The position numbers and the translations under genes were made by a program. From Arthrobacter sp. FW305-BF8 (GTDB lineage Bacteria; Actinomycetota; Actinomycetes; Actinomycetales; Micrococcaceae), in assembly GCF_021789315.1 (NCBI RefSeq), contig NZ_CP084562.1:62001-126000 (forward strand): a DNA stretch of 64,000 nucleotides, given 5' to 3'. Position 1 is the stretch's first letter, and the number at the start of each line of letters is the position of its first letter. Positions 33,208 to 42,357 of the stretch are shown here, in pieces. The notes beneath the pieces were generated by a model. That model saw nothing but the letters and a program-made list of their open reading frames with translations. It was not told where the DNA came from and made no database searches.

Positions 33208-34371
33208 CTATCGCTGATAACCGGGACGGTGGCTTCTTTGTTGGTCCGGTCGTTCGGCGGCGAGAGTACTTGCCTCTTCAGCAGCACGCTGTTGGCGCAG
33301 CTGAGCCAAGGCGGCTTTGACCTTGCCTGCCCCCTGCGGGTGCATGATCGCCTCAGCTGCCCGGGTGATAGCGTCCTCGGTGCGCGGCCGCGGCTGCCGA
33401 TCCGGTTCCCGGGCCTGTCTCAGGTAGGCGTTGGCCGCTGCCACCAGCCGGCGGGGTTCGTTGGTGGCCACGGCCAGCGTCACTTCCTGGTCAACGTTCT
33501 TCCCGGCGGTCGCAGCGAGGCGTCGGATCCGGGCCAGCGCTTCGCTTTCGGACCCGTCGAACACTAGACTTGAGGGCGAAGCAACAGCGGGCCCTCTGCC
33601 CCGGTCACGGCCGGATTCATGGGAGACAGTCTGTTGGACCCCCGGACTTGGCTGAGGCAGATGGGGGTTGCTTCTTTTAACGGACACATCCGCGCCGTCC
33701 ACGTGCAGCACTGTCGAGATGCCCTGCAGCGGTTCGAACCACTGCCGGTCCCCGACGGCAAGATTACGCCTAAAAGCCCACACGCTCAGATCGGCCGCCC
33801 ACAACAACGGTTACTTGCCCGGCGAGGTGTGGTGAACGTGCACGGCACGGTCGATACTGCCGGCGGACCGTAGCTGCCTGATCACGCGGGCGTCGTCGGC
33901 GTCTCCGCCCGGATGTACGTTGGCGTTCCGGGACTCGACCACCAGGAGCCGTACCGCGTTCTCGCTTGCACCGCGGGTCAGTTCCTTCGTTAGGGCTCCG
34001 AGGCATTCATGCCGCGCGGTTTTCATGCCGGGATCGTCCCGCCGGATCTGGGTCTGGACCGTGACGATGTTGAACTCTGCAGCCCCAGCAATGTAATCGA
34101 TCATTTTCTTGATGACCCGCTTGCCGGCGGGCGTGCGGTAGGCGTCAGTGGTGTGCCAGTACCGGCTGCCCGGAATGTCCATCAACACGTCACGCACCAG
34201 CGCGCCCTGGTCACGGCCCACGATGACGGCTGTCATCGAATAAAAGGGCCGCTCATCCGAATTCAGCGGCTCTCGGTAGGACTCATCAATGAACGCCACC
34301 GGCCCCGCAGTCGTCCGGTACAACTCAGCCAACGGCCTGTCCGTAAGGCCGAAACCATGCATTCCCCCCAC
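33208..34371 (-). pseudogene. DUF3800-like gene interrupted by one in-frame stop codon
   Basis: The frame from 34371 starts near GPVAFIDESYREPL, an IDES start typical of DUF3800 nuclease-fold proteins. It reads to TAA at 33811-33813. The same frame then continues without any shift for 200 more codons, starting PLLWAADLSVWAFRRN. The ADLxxWAxRR pattern is the normal DUF3800 C-terminal block, so the stop falls inside a conserved region. A Gly/Glu/Arg-rich extension of about 130 residues follows. One base change (CAA or GAA to TAA) would explain it. It may be a nonsense mutation, a sequencing error or a recoded codon. The function of DUF3800 proteins is unclear; several lie in defence or mobile regions. 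Confidence 0.65.
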
Positions 34372-34712
34372 GGGCCCTGCCTTCTCTATCGGAAGCCTAA
34401 AGCCTATCGGGGTGCGCTAACGACTAGATATCGCTAATCAACGGCTGGGGCCTGAGTCCACGGCGGAGAGTCGCCACAAGCCACTAACTCGTATGGCATG
34501 TGGGCAGGGACAATGTCTAGCTGTCCACGACACCGGCGTCGATGACAGCTGTGTGCACAACCGGCGTCGCCTTGGAACTTAGAATGTCACCCGAGAGCAA
34601 CAGACCTTTTTAGCGGACGCGCCACGGCGGCTCTGCAACCAATGAAAGCTGCTCCGCCCAACGCCGTCGCGATGCCCACGTCTTGCGGCTTGAAACTTTT
34701 CCTGGGGGACCT
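34372..34712. other. promoter-containing gap before the SIR2-HerA operon
   Basis: Divergent gap between the DUF3800-like gene and SIR2. No gene was found. GGGGGA at 34704-34709 is the probable ribosome site of the SIR2 gene. Confidence 0.4.
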
Positions 34713-36026
34713 TTGACTGCTGAACCTATTGCCCGTCCGCTCACCTTCCTCAAAGGTGGTATTCATTACAGGGCGGGTGAACATGATGCTGCGCGGCGTT
34801 CGCCCTTTGAGATTGCTAAGAATGACTTCAACGAGGTGCTCTCATCGAAGAATCTAACGTTCCTCTTAGGCTCTGGGTGCTCGTCTCATGCTCCGAATCG
34901 GAATGACGAGCATGGCATTCCTACGATGGCTCCACTGGCTCAAGGCATCTTGGCCGAAACCAACAGATCGGTGGCTGCTCGATACGGCCTCACGGACGTC
35001 GTCAGGAACCAGTTGGCCGACGACCTTGGGATAGACCTAAACGATGAGGATTACGCGTGGAATCTTGAACGTCTCATGGAGGTGTTGTTTGGGTTTCAGT
35101 TCGCTCTGGCGAAAACGAGCAACAGCGCGTTATCCGATGCGAAAGTCTCGCTAGACATTGCGATTGAGGCGATCAAGAGATACGTCTTTGATGCGTGCAA
35201 GTCAGGGCAGGATGGACCCTCCGCAGAAACCGTCGTCTCCTTCTACCAGATCTTTTACCGGAAGCTCTCGCAGAGGTCTCGTTCTCTGCCTCGCCCTACC
35301 ATCGCGACGACAAATTACGATCTCTTCAACGAGATCGCAATGGATCGCGCCGGCGTCCCTTATATCAATGGTTTTCTTGGCTCCGTAGAGAAACGGTTCA
35401 ACCCCGCGTCATTTCGCTACACAATCGCGCAGCGACTTGATCTGACCTCCCAACGCTGGACCTCGCTCGACAACCTCGTCTACTTCCTGAAGCTCCATGG
35501 CTCTCTTAACTGGCATTCAGTGGAGAAAGGGCTCTTCCCCGTGGCTGAGCGGCCGCTAAGCGAGAGTGGAGACGGCAAAGCCATGCTGATCTACCCAACG
35601 CCAGCAAAACAAAACGCAAGCTTCGCGGCTCCCTATTCGGACATGTTCCGGGAGTTCCAAACCAAGGTGGTACAGGAGCAAAGTGCCCTGGTGACTCTCG
35701 GCTACGGCTTCGGCGATGAGCACGTCAACAACATCATCTACCAGGCGCTCACTATCCCGACCTTTAGGCTCGTGATCTTCGCCAAACCTGAGTTCGGTAC
35801 TGAAACGTCGAATGAGCACGTAAGGAAGCTTCAGGATCTGAACGATCCACGCATCTGGGTGATTGGGACCGAGGACTCAAACTCGACGTGGAAAGCACAT
35901 TACTTCAACCAGTTCGTCGCAGACATCATGCCTTCGGGTGACAACGATCCCGCCGAGAAGGCCATCGGCAACGTGATGGACCTCTTCGCTTCCTTCCAAA
36001 AGGGTGGCAACGATGGCGACAACTGA
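34713..36026 (+). CDS. SIR2-domain protein of a SIR2-HerA antiphage system
   Basis: This protein of about 437 residues has the SIR2 Rossmann motif LTFLLGSGCSSHA. It also has TTNYDLFNE (conserved Asn), FLKLHGSLNW (conserved His) and LVTLGYGFGDEHVN, all characteristic of SIR2-like defence NADases. A TTG start at 34713 just after GGGGGAC is preferred; an in-frame TTG at 34683 is the alternative. The downstream HerA-type ATPase overlaps by 14 bp. In SIR2-HerA (Nezha) systems the pair assembles into a large complex that degrades NAD+ or DNA on phage infection. Local codon use is less GC-rich than that of the tra genes, suggesting separate acquisition. Confidence 0.85.
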   Translation: MTAEPIARPLTFLKGGIHYRAGEHDAARRSPFEIAKNDFNEVLSSKNLTFLLGSGCSSHAPNRNDEHGIPTMAPLAQGILAETNRSVAARYGLTDVVRNQLADDLGIDLNDEDYAWNLERLMEVLFGFQFALAKTSNSALSDAKVSLDIAIEAIKRYVFDACKSGQDGPSAETVVSFYQIFYRKLSQRSRSLPRPTIATTNYDLFNEIAMDRAGVPYINGFLGSVEKRFNPASFRYTIAQRLDLTSQRWTSLDNLVYFLKLHGSLNWHSVEKGLFPVAERPLSESGDGKAMLIYPTPAKQNASFAAPYSDMFREFQTKVVQEQSALVTLGYGFGDEHVNNIIYQALTIPTFRLVIFAKPEFGTETSNEHVRKLQDLNDPRIWVIGTEDSNSTWKAHYFNQFVADIMPSGDNDPAEKAIGNVMDLFASFQKGGNDGDN

Positions 36027-38010
36027 TGCACGCCGAAGGCGACTTGGGACGATAGTCGACGTGAACGCCGAGCGGTTCAGGGTGGAGATGACCGAGGCTG
36101 CCGACGGATATACACTGGTCGGCTTCGATGACCAGCATTACGTGGCGCGCATCGGTTCCCTTGTCCTGATTCCGCTAACAAACCTTTACGTGGTTGCCGA
36201 AGTAACTGGGCTCCAGGAGCGTCCTGACGCTGGCCCGGTTTCCAGTGCCTCGAAGTCGATGGAAGACATTACCCAAGTCTCATCACGCCAGCTTTCCCTC
36301 ACGCCTCTTGGCAGCCTTCCGTTCGATGAGACCGAAAATTTCTCCTTCGGCGTTTCGGAGTTCCCTCCTCTATATGCGGATGTCCTGCACGTCGAAAACC
36401 GCGACCTCGACCGAATTCTCAATGTGGCCAACCAGGAAATCGCGATTCCGGATTCTCCCCACGCGACGAAGCTTAGAAGCCTCACGATTGGTACCTCGGT
36501 CGTGTTCAACGACTACGAGGTCAAGATCCGGATCAATGAGTTCTTCGGTGCCCACTCGGCCATCCTTGGCAACACAGGCAGTGGAAAGTCATGCACTATT
36601 GCCAGCCTCTTGCAGGCATCCTTAGGTAAAGCGACTCAGGCTCCAGCAGGCGGAAGCACTTTCATCCTGTTCGATACCAACGGCGAATACCGCCGGGCTT
36701 TGTCAGAGCTACCCGATCCGATCCACCGCACATATGCTCGAATTTCCCACCGACAAGCAGCGCCACTCGACCCGACCGATCAATTCAGCGAAAGAGAAGA
36801 GTCACAGGAGTTCCAGCTCCCGCATTGGCTCCTCACCCCCGAGGAGTGGGAGCTCCTACTTCAGACGAGTGATCGTGTACAACGCCCGGTGCTTCGCAAC
36901 GCTCTGGGACTGACCTCGTTGTTTGCTGAAGACTCAGCTGGGGACTTAAAGGATCTCAAGAACCACATTTTGGCTTCCTGCCTCCAACATCTGCTGCGTG
37001 ACACTGAGAATCACACCTCAGCCAAACACCGCATGCGCTCCCTCCTGAACGTGTACGGATCGGATGAGATTTCCGTTCACGGTGTTCTGCATAACAGGCA
37101 AGTCCGCTACGGTCTTTTTGACGATCGGGACATCGCAGATATTGAGAGCACGCTGAAGTCGTTCATACTGCATGATGCGGAGATACCGGGGTACAGGCAA
37201 CATCCTTTCAAGTTCTCAGACCTTGAAACTGCTCTTGACATGGCGATCCTCTACGAAGAGAGCCATGGAAACAGCCGAGTCCGCGATTACTGCTCAACAC
37301 TTCTCACCCGCGTCAAAGCTCTGCAGTCGCGCGACGAATTTGAGTTCCTGCGGGCTGATCCGGGCCAGGACCTGATTAGCGATTCTCATGACAGTTTCGT
37401 TGACAATATTCTCGGCATCGGCCGGAACGGAACTCAGCTGATCAAGTGCGCTCAGGTATTCATCCTTGATCTCAGCACCGTAGACGACGAGGTGGTAGAG
37501 GTTGTGTCTTCCGTCGTCACCAGGCTCGTGTTCGACCGTCTCCGACGAAGCAGGATTAGAAACGCTTACCCCGTGAATCTAGTTCTCGAAGAAGCACATC
37601 GATATGTCCCCAGCCAGCCGGCCTCTGCAAGTACTCTCGAAGCTACGAAAATTTTCGAGCGTGTGGCCAAGGAGGGGAGGAAATATGGGCTCTTCCTCAT
37701 CCTTTCTTCGCAGCGACCGAGCGAACTGTCTGGAACCGTCCTGTCCCAGTGCTCGAACTACATGATCCACCGCATTCAGAATCCTGAAGATCTTCACCAC
37801 ATACGCCGGATGACTCCGTTCATATCGGAATCGGTACTGAACCGGCTGGCCTCCCTGCCGAAGCAACACGCACTGGTGTTCGGAACGTCGGTTAGTATCC
37901 CGACTACATGCAAGATCCGAACTGCTTCTCCGCTTCCACATAGTGATGACGCGGATGTAAGCACCTACTGGTACAGATCGCCAGGCGAAGTGGGTGCTCT
38001 GCCTGTTTAG
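36013..38010 (+). CDS. HerA/FtsK-type ATPase of a SIR2-HerA antiphage system
   Basis: This 665-residue protein has an N-terminal beta-rich HAS-barrel-like domain (about 1-150). Walker A is GNTGSGKSCTIASLL (about 186-200), Walker B is VNLVLEEAHRYVP (about 519-531), and ILSSQRPSELSGTVLSQCSN carries the sensor/arginine-finger region typical of HerA. ATG 36013 overlaps the SIR2 gene stop by 14 bp, showing translational coupling. HerA hexamers form the scaffold of SIR2-HerA complexes. Two-gene order and orientation match known systems. Confidence 0.88.
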   Translation: MATTDARRRRLGTIVDVNAERFRVEMTEAADGYTLVGFDDQHYVARIGSLVLIPLTNLYVVAEVTGLQERPDAGPVSSASKSMEDITQVSSRQLSLTPLGSLPFDETENFSFGVSEFPPLYADVLHVENRDLDRILNVANQEIAIPDSPHATKLRSLTIGTSVVFNDYEVKIRINEFFGAHSAILGNTGSGKSCTIASLLQASLGKATQAPAGGSTFILFDTNGEYRRALSELPDPIHRTYARISHRQAAPLDPTDQFSEREESQEFQLPHWLLTPEEWELLLQTSDRVQRPVLRNALGLTSLFAEDSAGDLKDLKNHILASCLQHLLRDTENHTSAKHRMRSLLNVYGSDEISVHGVLHNRQVRYGLFDDRDIADIESTLKSFILHDAEIPGYRQHPFKFSDLETALDMAILYEESHGNSRVRDYCSTLLTRVKALQSRDEFEFLRADPGQDLISDSHDSFVDNILGIGRNGTQLIKCAQVFILDLSTVDDEVVEVVSSVVTRLVFDRLRRSRIRNAYPVNLVLEEAHRYVPSQPASASTLEATKIFERVAKEGRKYGLFLILSSQRPSELSGTVLSQCSNYMIHRIQNPEDLHHIRRMTPFISESVLNRLASLPKQHALVFGTSVSIPTTCKIRTASPLPHSDDADVSTYWYRSPGEVGALPV

Positions 38011-38083
38011 GTGAGGCCGGCCCTCTGCAAGGTCAGGGCGGCAGAAAGATGATTTCCTTTACAGTGGGGCGGCGAGTTCAGGC

Positions 38084-38402
38084 GGTGAGTGCAACACCCT
38101 GACTTCTGTGGGGTGTCGTCGATGGGCAGACCGTGGTCGCCGTTGAGTGTTCGTTTAGCGTTCGGGGAGGGGCTGGATGCCAGGCTGTCAGTAGCCGCAA
38201 CGGCGCGGGCCGCCGGGGTGTCGCGTCCGACCGCGTACCGGTGGTTGAGCGACCATCAGAAGGTGTTGCCATCGGCGGTTGTTTCATCAGCTGATCATAG
38301 TGAGCCCATGCAGCGTCCTTTGGAGTGGCGCCCCGTGACTTTCGTGGTCGTTTCATCTCTGCCAATTGCAACTCCTAAACAAGCTCAGGTGTCGCAATGA
38401 CC
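38084..38402. mobile_element. internally deleted IS30-like element (319 bp)
   Basis: GGTGAGTGCAACACCCTGAC at 38084 and its inverted counterpart at 38381-38402 (minus strand GGTCATTGCGACACCTGAGC) form terminal repeats of the IS30-type shape, matching at about two-thirds of positions. Between them, a frame from ATG 38122 (MGRPWSPLSVRLAF, then SVAATARAAGVSRPTAYRWL) encodes only the N-terminal helix-turn-helix of a transposase. The catalytic DDE region is missing. It cannot move by itself. Family assignment is by eye. Confidence 0.5.
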
Positions 38403-38630
38403 GCTAGACACCAAGGCCCACGAAATGACTCACTTTTCAACCGGCGCTGCACACGTTACATATGCGACGAATCGAAGCAGCCCGTGCCGAAGCGGTTAGG
38501 TGGTCCGGCTGTGCTGGTGACTTTTTACCCGGGTCCACAGTGAACGTGAAGTCCAACCAAGGCGTAGTCCTGCACCCGTTAGTCTATTCAGGAGAGCACC
38601 AAACGGGTGCCCACTGTCATTGAGGATGTC
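38403..38630. other. gap before the hypothetical gene at 38631
   Basis: No gene was recognised on either strand. The ribosome site GAGG lies just before 38631. Confidence 0.4.
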
Positions 38631-39140
38631 ATGAACGACCAGAATTCCTTTGAGGCGATGCTTGCCATTATTTCCGCCGTTCGTGACGCTCGCACCCGTC
38701 CTCCTGTGGTGGCGACGGTGGAGAACACCCGCAGCGGAGGCGATCGAATCGTGGCAAAGGCGCAAGTTAATTTCAACGACCGGATCTGGTCCCTCACTGA
38801 CGAAAATGGGGCGTCCGCATTTCACCCGGAAAGCGGCTGGACCATCAGCCACAGCGACGGAGCCGTTGAGAATGTACCCAGAGAGCGGGATGACTGGATG
38901 CCACCGGAGATGCTCCTGTTTTTCCCCCTCTCCCTCCCCATTTGGGGTGGACAGATGGACGGCTGGAGGGTCATCGACGCAGCAGTCTCCGGAGGGGAGG
39001 CGCATCTACGCTTCCAGCACAAAGACGATGCTGAACTTTTCGGCCAGGCAACCATCGACCTCCAGTGGGGGGTTGCGATGGAGTTCACGTTGCCATGGGA
39101 GCGGACAACGCTTCAGGACATCAAGAGTTCCTGGGAATAG
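38631..39140 (+). CDS. hypothetical protein, 169 residues
   Basis: ATG 38631 follows TTGAGGATGTC; an in-frame GTG at 38607 would add eight residues. The protein starts with a helix (FEAMLAIISAVRDAR) and continues as a mainly beta domain rich in Trp: SGWTISHSDG, LPIWGGQMDGWRVID and ATIDLQWGVAMEFTLPW. No signal peptide or TM helix is present. I do not recognise a family. It lies between an IS30 remnant and the large secreted protein, in what looks like a defence/accessory region, and has a strong terminator after it. Confidence 0.65.
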   Translation: MNDQNSFEAMLAIISAVRDARTRPPVVATVENTRSGGDRIVAKAQVNFNDRIWSLTDENGASAFHPESGWTISHSDGAVENVPRERDDWMPPEMLLFFPLSLPIWGGQMDGWRVIDAAVSGGEAHLRFQHKDDAELFGQATIDLQWGVAMEFTLPWERTTLQDIKSSWE

Positions 39141-39150
39141 CTCCGCAAAA

Positions 39151-39196
39151 GAGCGTCGGGGTGTGGGATCCACAACTGGATGACACCCCGACGCTC
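39151..39196. terminator. bidirectional hairpin terminator
   Basis: A perfect 14-bp stem, GAGCGTCGGGGTGT/ACACCCCGACGCTC, with an 18-nt loop. It lies between the convergent genes ending at 39140 (+) and 39224 (-). AAAA precedes it and a T/C-rich tail follows, so it can serve both strands. Confidence 0.8.
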
Positions 39197-39223
39197 CTTC
39201 TTGTCCTGGCAAAGCCTAATCAG

Positions 39224-41938
39224 CTATGCCTCCCTGCCGTAGGGATATTTACATGGGGCGTTGAGGTAACACTGGAAACGCGGGAGCTTAATGGTCCCGC
39301 CGATCTTGAAGACCCGCCCTGCACTACGATCATTGACGGAGATGTCGTACAGTTCAGCGAAAAATTTGGCGGCCTTCTTTGGGGTCATAGGATGCTTTGT
39401 CTGAGTGAAGGATGTTCCAAACGCAAACGGCATAAACCAGAGGTTGTCCACATCGTGGTCAAACCAGAAAGGGACGCTTTCACGCATGCGCAGCGGAATC
39501 GTTACTGAGATTTGCCGCTTGTTCATCGACGTGTAAGAGACATTGAAAGTGTGGTACGTCCTTTGAAGGGAAATCCAGGTATTGAGCTTGATTGATGACT
39601 GCCAGATGACCACCCTTGCTGTCGTCATTTGACCCCACCGGAGGGTGTCATTGGACGAAGCTCGGTATTGGGTGTTGATCGTCGTGCTGAGCGGTTCCAT
39701 TTCACCTGCTTGGGTCGTAGGTGATTCCGGGACGATCTCGGTATTAGTCAGTTCGATTTGCGGGAGTACTGCTGCCCGATCCTGCGCATTCAAGCCGGTA
39801 AGGTCGATCGGTTCTTCGGTTGGGGCTTCCTGCACCACCTCGGCAACAGAATCCCCTGAGTCATCAGCTACGGCGACCGTGACCAGGTCGGCAACGCACG
39901 TATATCCAATGGATCGATTCGCGTTTTCGGCGACCGCGTCTTGGATTGATTCATGCGAGGCAAGGTCGCTCGCGGTGTCCTCGCAGGTGGAGGAGGACGC
40001 CGGTTGGTCTTCCCTGCTGTAGTTTGCGGAGGTTGTGAAGCTGTAGATATTGCTGGTGCGTGTTATGAGTTCTTGTCGGCCCTCGACTCGGCCGGTGGCC
40101 GTCGCCGTCCAGTAGTAGGTGGTGCCAGGTGCGAGCAGTCCAGCGGTCACTGGCATGTCTCTTGTGGTCCCGTTGGAGATTTGGATCGGGTTTGATTGCC
40201 CGTCAGGATTGGTCGTCAGCGCAAAGACCAGGGTGCCGTCGTCGGGGAACGAGCCGTAGTAGGGGGCGTAGTCGAGAGTCGGTGGTAAATCCGTGGTGGA
40301 ACCGTTAGGTAGGGAGGTGCCCCAGCGGGATGTTGACCAGTCACCAAGGGCGAACTCGTAAGAGGTCATGACCTGTTCCCCGGCGGGTGTTGTTGTTTCA
40401 GCGCTGATGACGTGTTCACCGGTGTGCGCCGGAACCGCAAGGGCGGGGCTAATGGAGGACTTGGCCGGCACCGTGTAAAGACCGTGTGAGGTGCCGTCAT
40501 AGGCAACGGAAACGGTCATTGGCGAGCCGTAGGGGTTCGTGGCCGCCAGTGTGCAATCGACCATGGTCGTTGTCACGCCGTCCGTCCAATTTTCGCCGAC
40601 GAACGGGGTGGGGCAGGAAAACGCAACCGTGGGCATTTTGGTGTACCAGCCGTTGAGGTCGAGGATGTAGTCCACGGTATCGGTCGAGACGTTATGTATC
40701 TTGATGGCGTTGTCCGAGCCCACCGGGATGGTGGCCAAGTTGGTCGTGTATGCACCGGCAGTCCCCTTGTTGAAGGTCAGGGTTCCGACGTTGGTCGGCT
40801 CAGTTGTGCCGGACGCATAAGCACGGGCATATCCGCCGGCAGTCCCGGTATCGACGACGGTCAGGTTCGCCACGATCGCAGAGAGCCCGTTGCCGACAGA
40901 AGGTATGTCGTTTGTCCCGCCTACGGGGATCGTGACTGTCGCTCCGGGTGGCACGTGGGTCGCCGCCCGGGTGTCATAAATTTTCGCTACGGCCGGAGTG
41001 AATACCCCGGCATCGGAGCTACTGCCGCCAGGCGTGAAGTAACCTTCCACGTCCATCAGCAAGTCGATCGTATTACCGGCTGATAGGTACACCTTGATCG
41101 TGCCGTCGGCCGCCAGTGGGACGATAGCGCCGATTGACGTAAACGGGGATCCGTCGAAGTTCAATGATGTTCCCGGCCGGGACGTTGCACTTGTGGCGTA
41201 TGGATTTATGTACCCTGCCAGGGTATTGGTGTTGTCGACCTGAAAGTTCACGAACACCGCCTTGGCTCCTGCAGGCACACCGGCTTTGCCCGAGACCTGA
41301 ATGGTGGAAGTGCTGCCACCTGTCAGTTTCGCCTTCGGAAGGCCAACACCATTGATCGTGTCCACGATTCGGGTTTGCTTGACCGGCGAGTATCCGCCGG
41401 CGGCAGTCACCCCGTTACCGGCGGTGTAGTAACCCTGAACGTCCACCATGACGTTCGTCGTCGTGGTGGCCTGAATCTGGATCTGACCGGCATCGGACAC
41501 CATCACGACTGCGCTGTTCGAGGTATACGGGCTAGCGTCATACCGCATCACACCAGCCAATGCACCATCAGCCGGGCCGGCTGACATCTGTCCGGCTGTT
41601 GTCGGAGCCACCGCGGTCATTGTGACCAGCACGGCCGACACGCCTTCGGTCGGGATTCCCGCCGCACCAGTCGCCTGAACCGTCCGCGGCGCAAAGGATG
41701 CCAGCGGAGCCTTCGATATCCCCGTCCCCGTCCTGGAATCGACCAGCCGGCCTTGCACGGGCACGAATAGCCCGGCCGTGCCCACGGTCGCTCCATGCGC
41801 GCGGGTAGCCGACAAAAGAGGCGGTATCAGTGCCGCCAACATAACCATGATGATTACAAAGGACATCACGCCGGCCATTCCACCGGCAGAAAAACATAGG
41901 CGCGACCGCCTTATGGCGGGCAGAACAAAAGAGCGCAT
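39224..41938 (-). CDS. large secreted protein with three VDxR...DVxGYY repeats
   Basis: This 904-residue protein has a long signal peptide (TM about 22-45, then TRAHGA). Three tandem repeats of about 115-125 residues follow, near 57-170, 175-300 and 305-435. Each begins like GRLVDSRTGTG or TRIVDT and ends with MVDVQGYYTAG, LMDVEGYFTPG or ILDLNGWYTK, a repeat type seen in surface/secreted proteins of actinobacteria. A fibronectin III-like region (APGTTYYWTATATG) and an acidic linker follow. The end is a unique C-terminal domain rich in Trp/Phe with two Cys near the end. ATG 41938 follows GGGGGG. The frame remains open to 42010, but that start was rejected. Confidence 0.8.
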   Translation of the reverse strand: MRSFVLPAIRRSRLCFSAGGMAGVMSFVIIMVMLAALIPPLLSATRAHGATVGTAGLFVPVQGRLVDSRTGTGISKAPLASFAPRTVQATGAAGIPTEGVSAVLVTMTAVAPTTAGQMSAGPADGALAGVMRYDASPYTSNSAVVMVSDAGQIQIQATTTTNVMVDVQGYYTAGNGVTAAGGYSPVKQTRIVDTINGVGLPKAKLTGGSTSTIQVSGKAGVPAGAKAVFVNFQVDNTNTLAGYINPYATSATSRPGTSLNFDGSPFTSIGAIVPLAADGTIKVYLSAGNTIDLLMDVEGYFTPGGSSSDAGVFTPAVAKIYDTRAATHVPPGATVTIPVGGTNDIPSVGNGLSAIVANLTVVDTGTAGGYARAYASGTTEPTNVGTLTFNKGTAGAYTTNLATIPVGSDNAIKIHNVSTDTVDYILDLNGWYTKMPTVAFSCPTPFVGENWTDGVTTTMVDCTLAATNPYGSPMTVSVAYDGTSHGLYTVPAKSSISPALAVPAHTGEHVISAETTTPAGEQVMTSYEFALGDWSTSRWGTSLPNGSTTDLPPTLDYAPYYGSFPDDGTLVFALTTNPDGQSNPIQISNGTTRDMPVTAGLLAPGTTYYWTATATGRVEGRQELITRTSNIYSFTTSANYSREDQPASSSTCEDTASDLASHESIQDAVAENANRSIGYTCVADLVTVAVADDSGDSVAEVVQEAPTEEPIDLTGLNAQDRAAVLPQIELTNTEIVPESPTTQAGEMEPLSTTINTQYRASSNDTLRWGQMTTARVVIWQSSIKLNTWISLQRTYHTFNVSYTSMNKRQISVTIPLRMRESVPFWFDHDVDNLWFMPFAFGTSFTQTKHPMTPKKAAKFFAELYDISVNDRSAGRVFKIGGTIKLPRFQCYLNAPCKYPYGREA

Positions 41939-42357
41939 GAAAAATCCCCCCTTGACGCACCCCGGGTGCGTCAGAACCACAATCACAAGACCAAAACGGC
42001 AGCAAACCACTGCCTGACTGCAGTTCCCCGATTAAGAACCCAAGCTAACTGAGCTAAGGAGAAAGATAAACCACGGAATGGAAATTCCCTAAATAGCACA
42101 GCTTACTGAGAGATTACCGGGAAAGGCCTTCATCCTGTCGCTCAAGAAGCCTGCCGGATAAAATGCGGAAAACCTGCGTTTTCCGGGACTCCGCAAGACA
42201 TTAAAGCGGGGCCGCTTATGTAATCCCCCGGGTTGCGCTAGGCCGGGTCCGCTAGCTCCATAAGGGGGCTGGGTATGTCCTCCTGGCCTGAGCCACCGCA
42301 AGGCTGGCGTATTGAGTTCCCTAAAGGTTGGTCTCGGATTTCAGGAGCACCGCTGAG

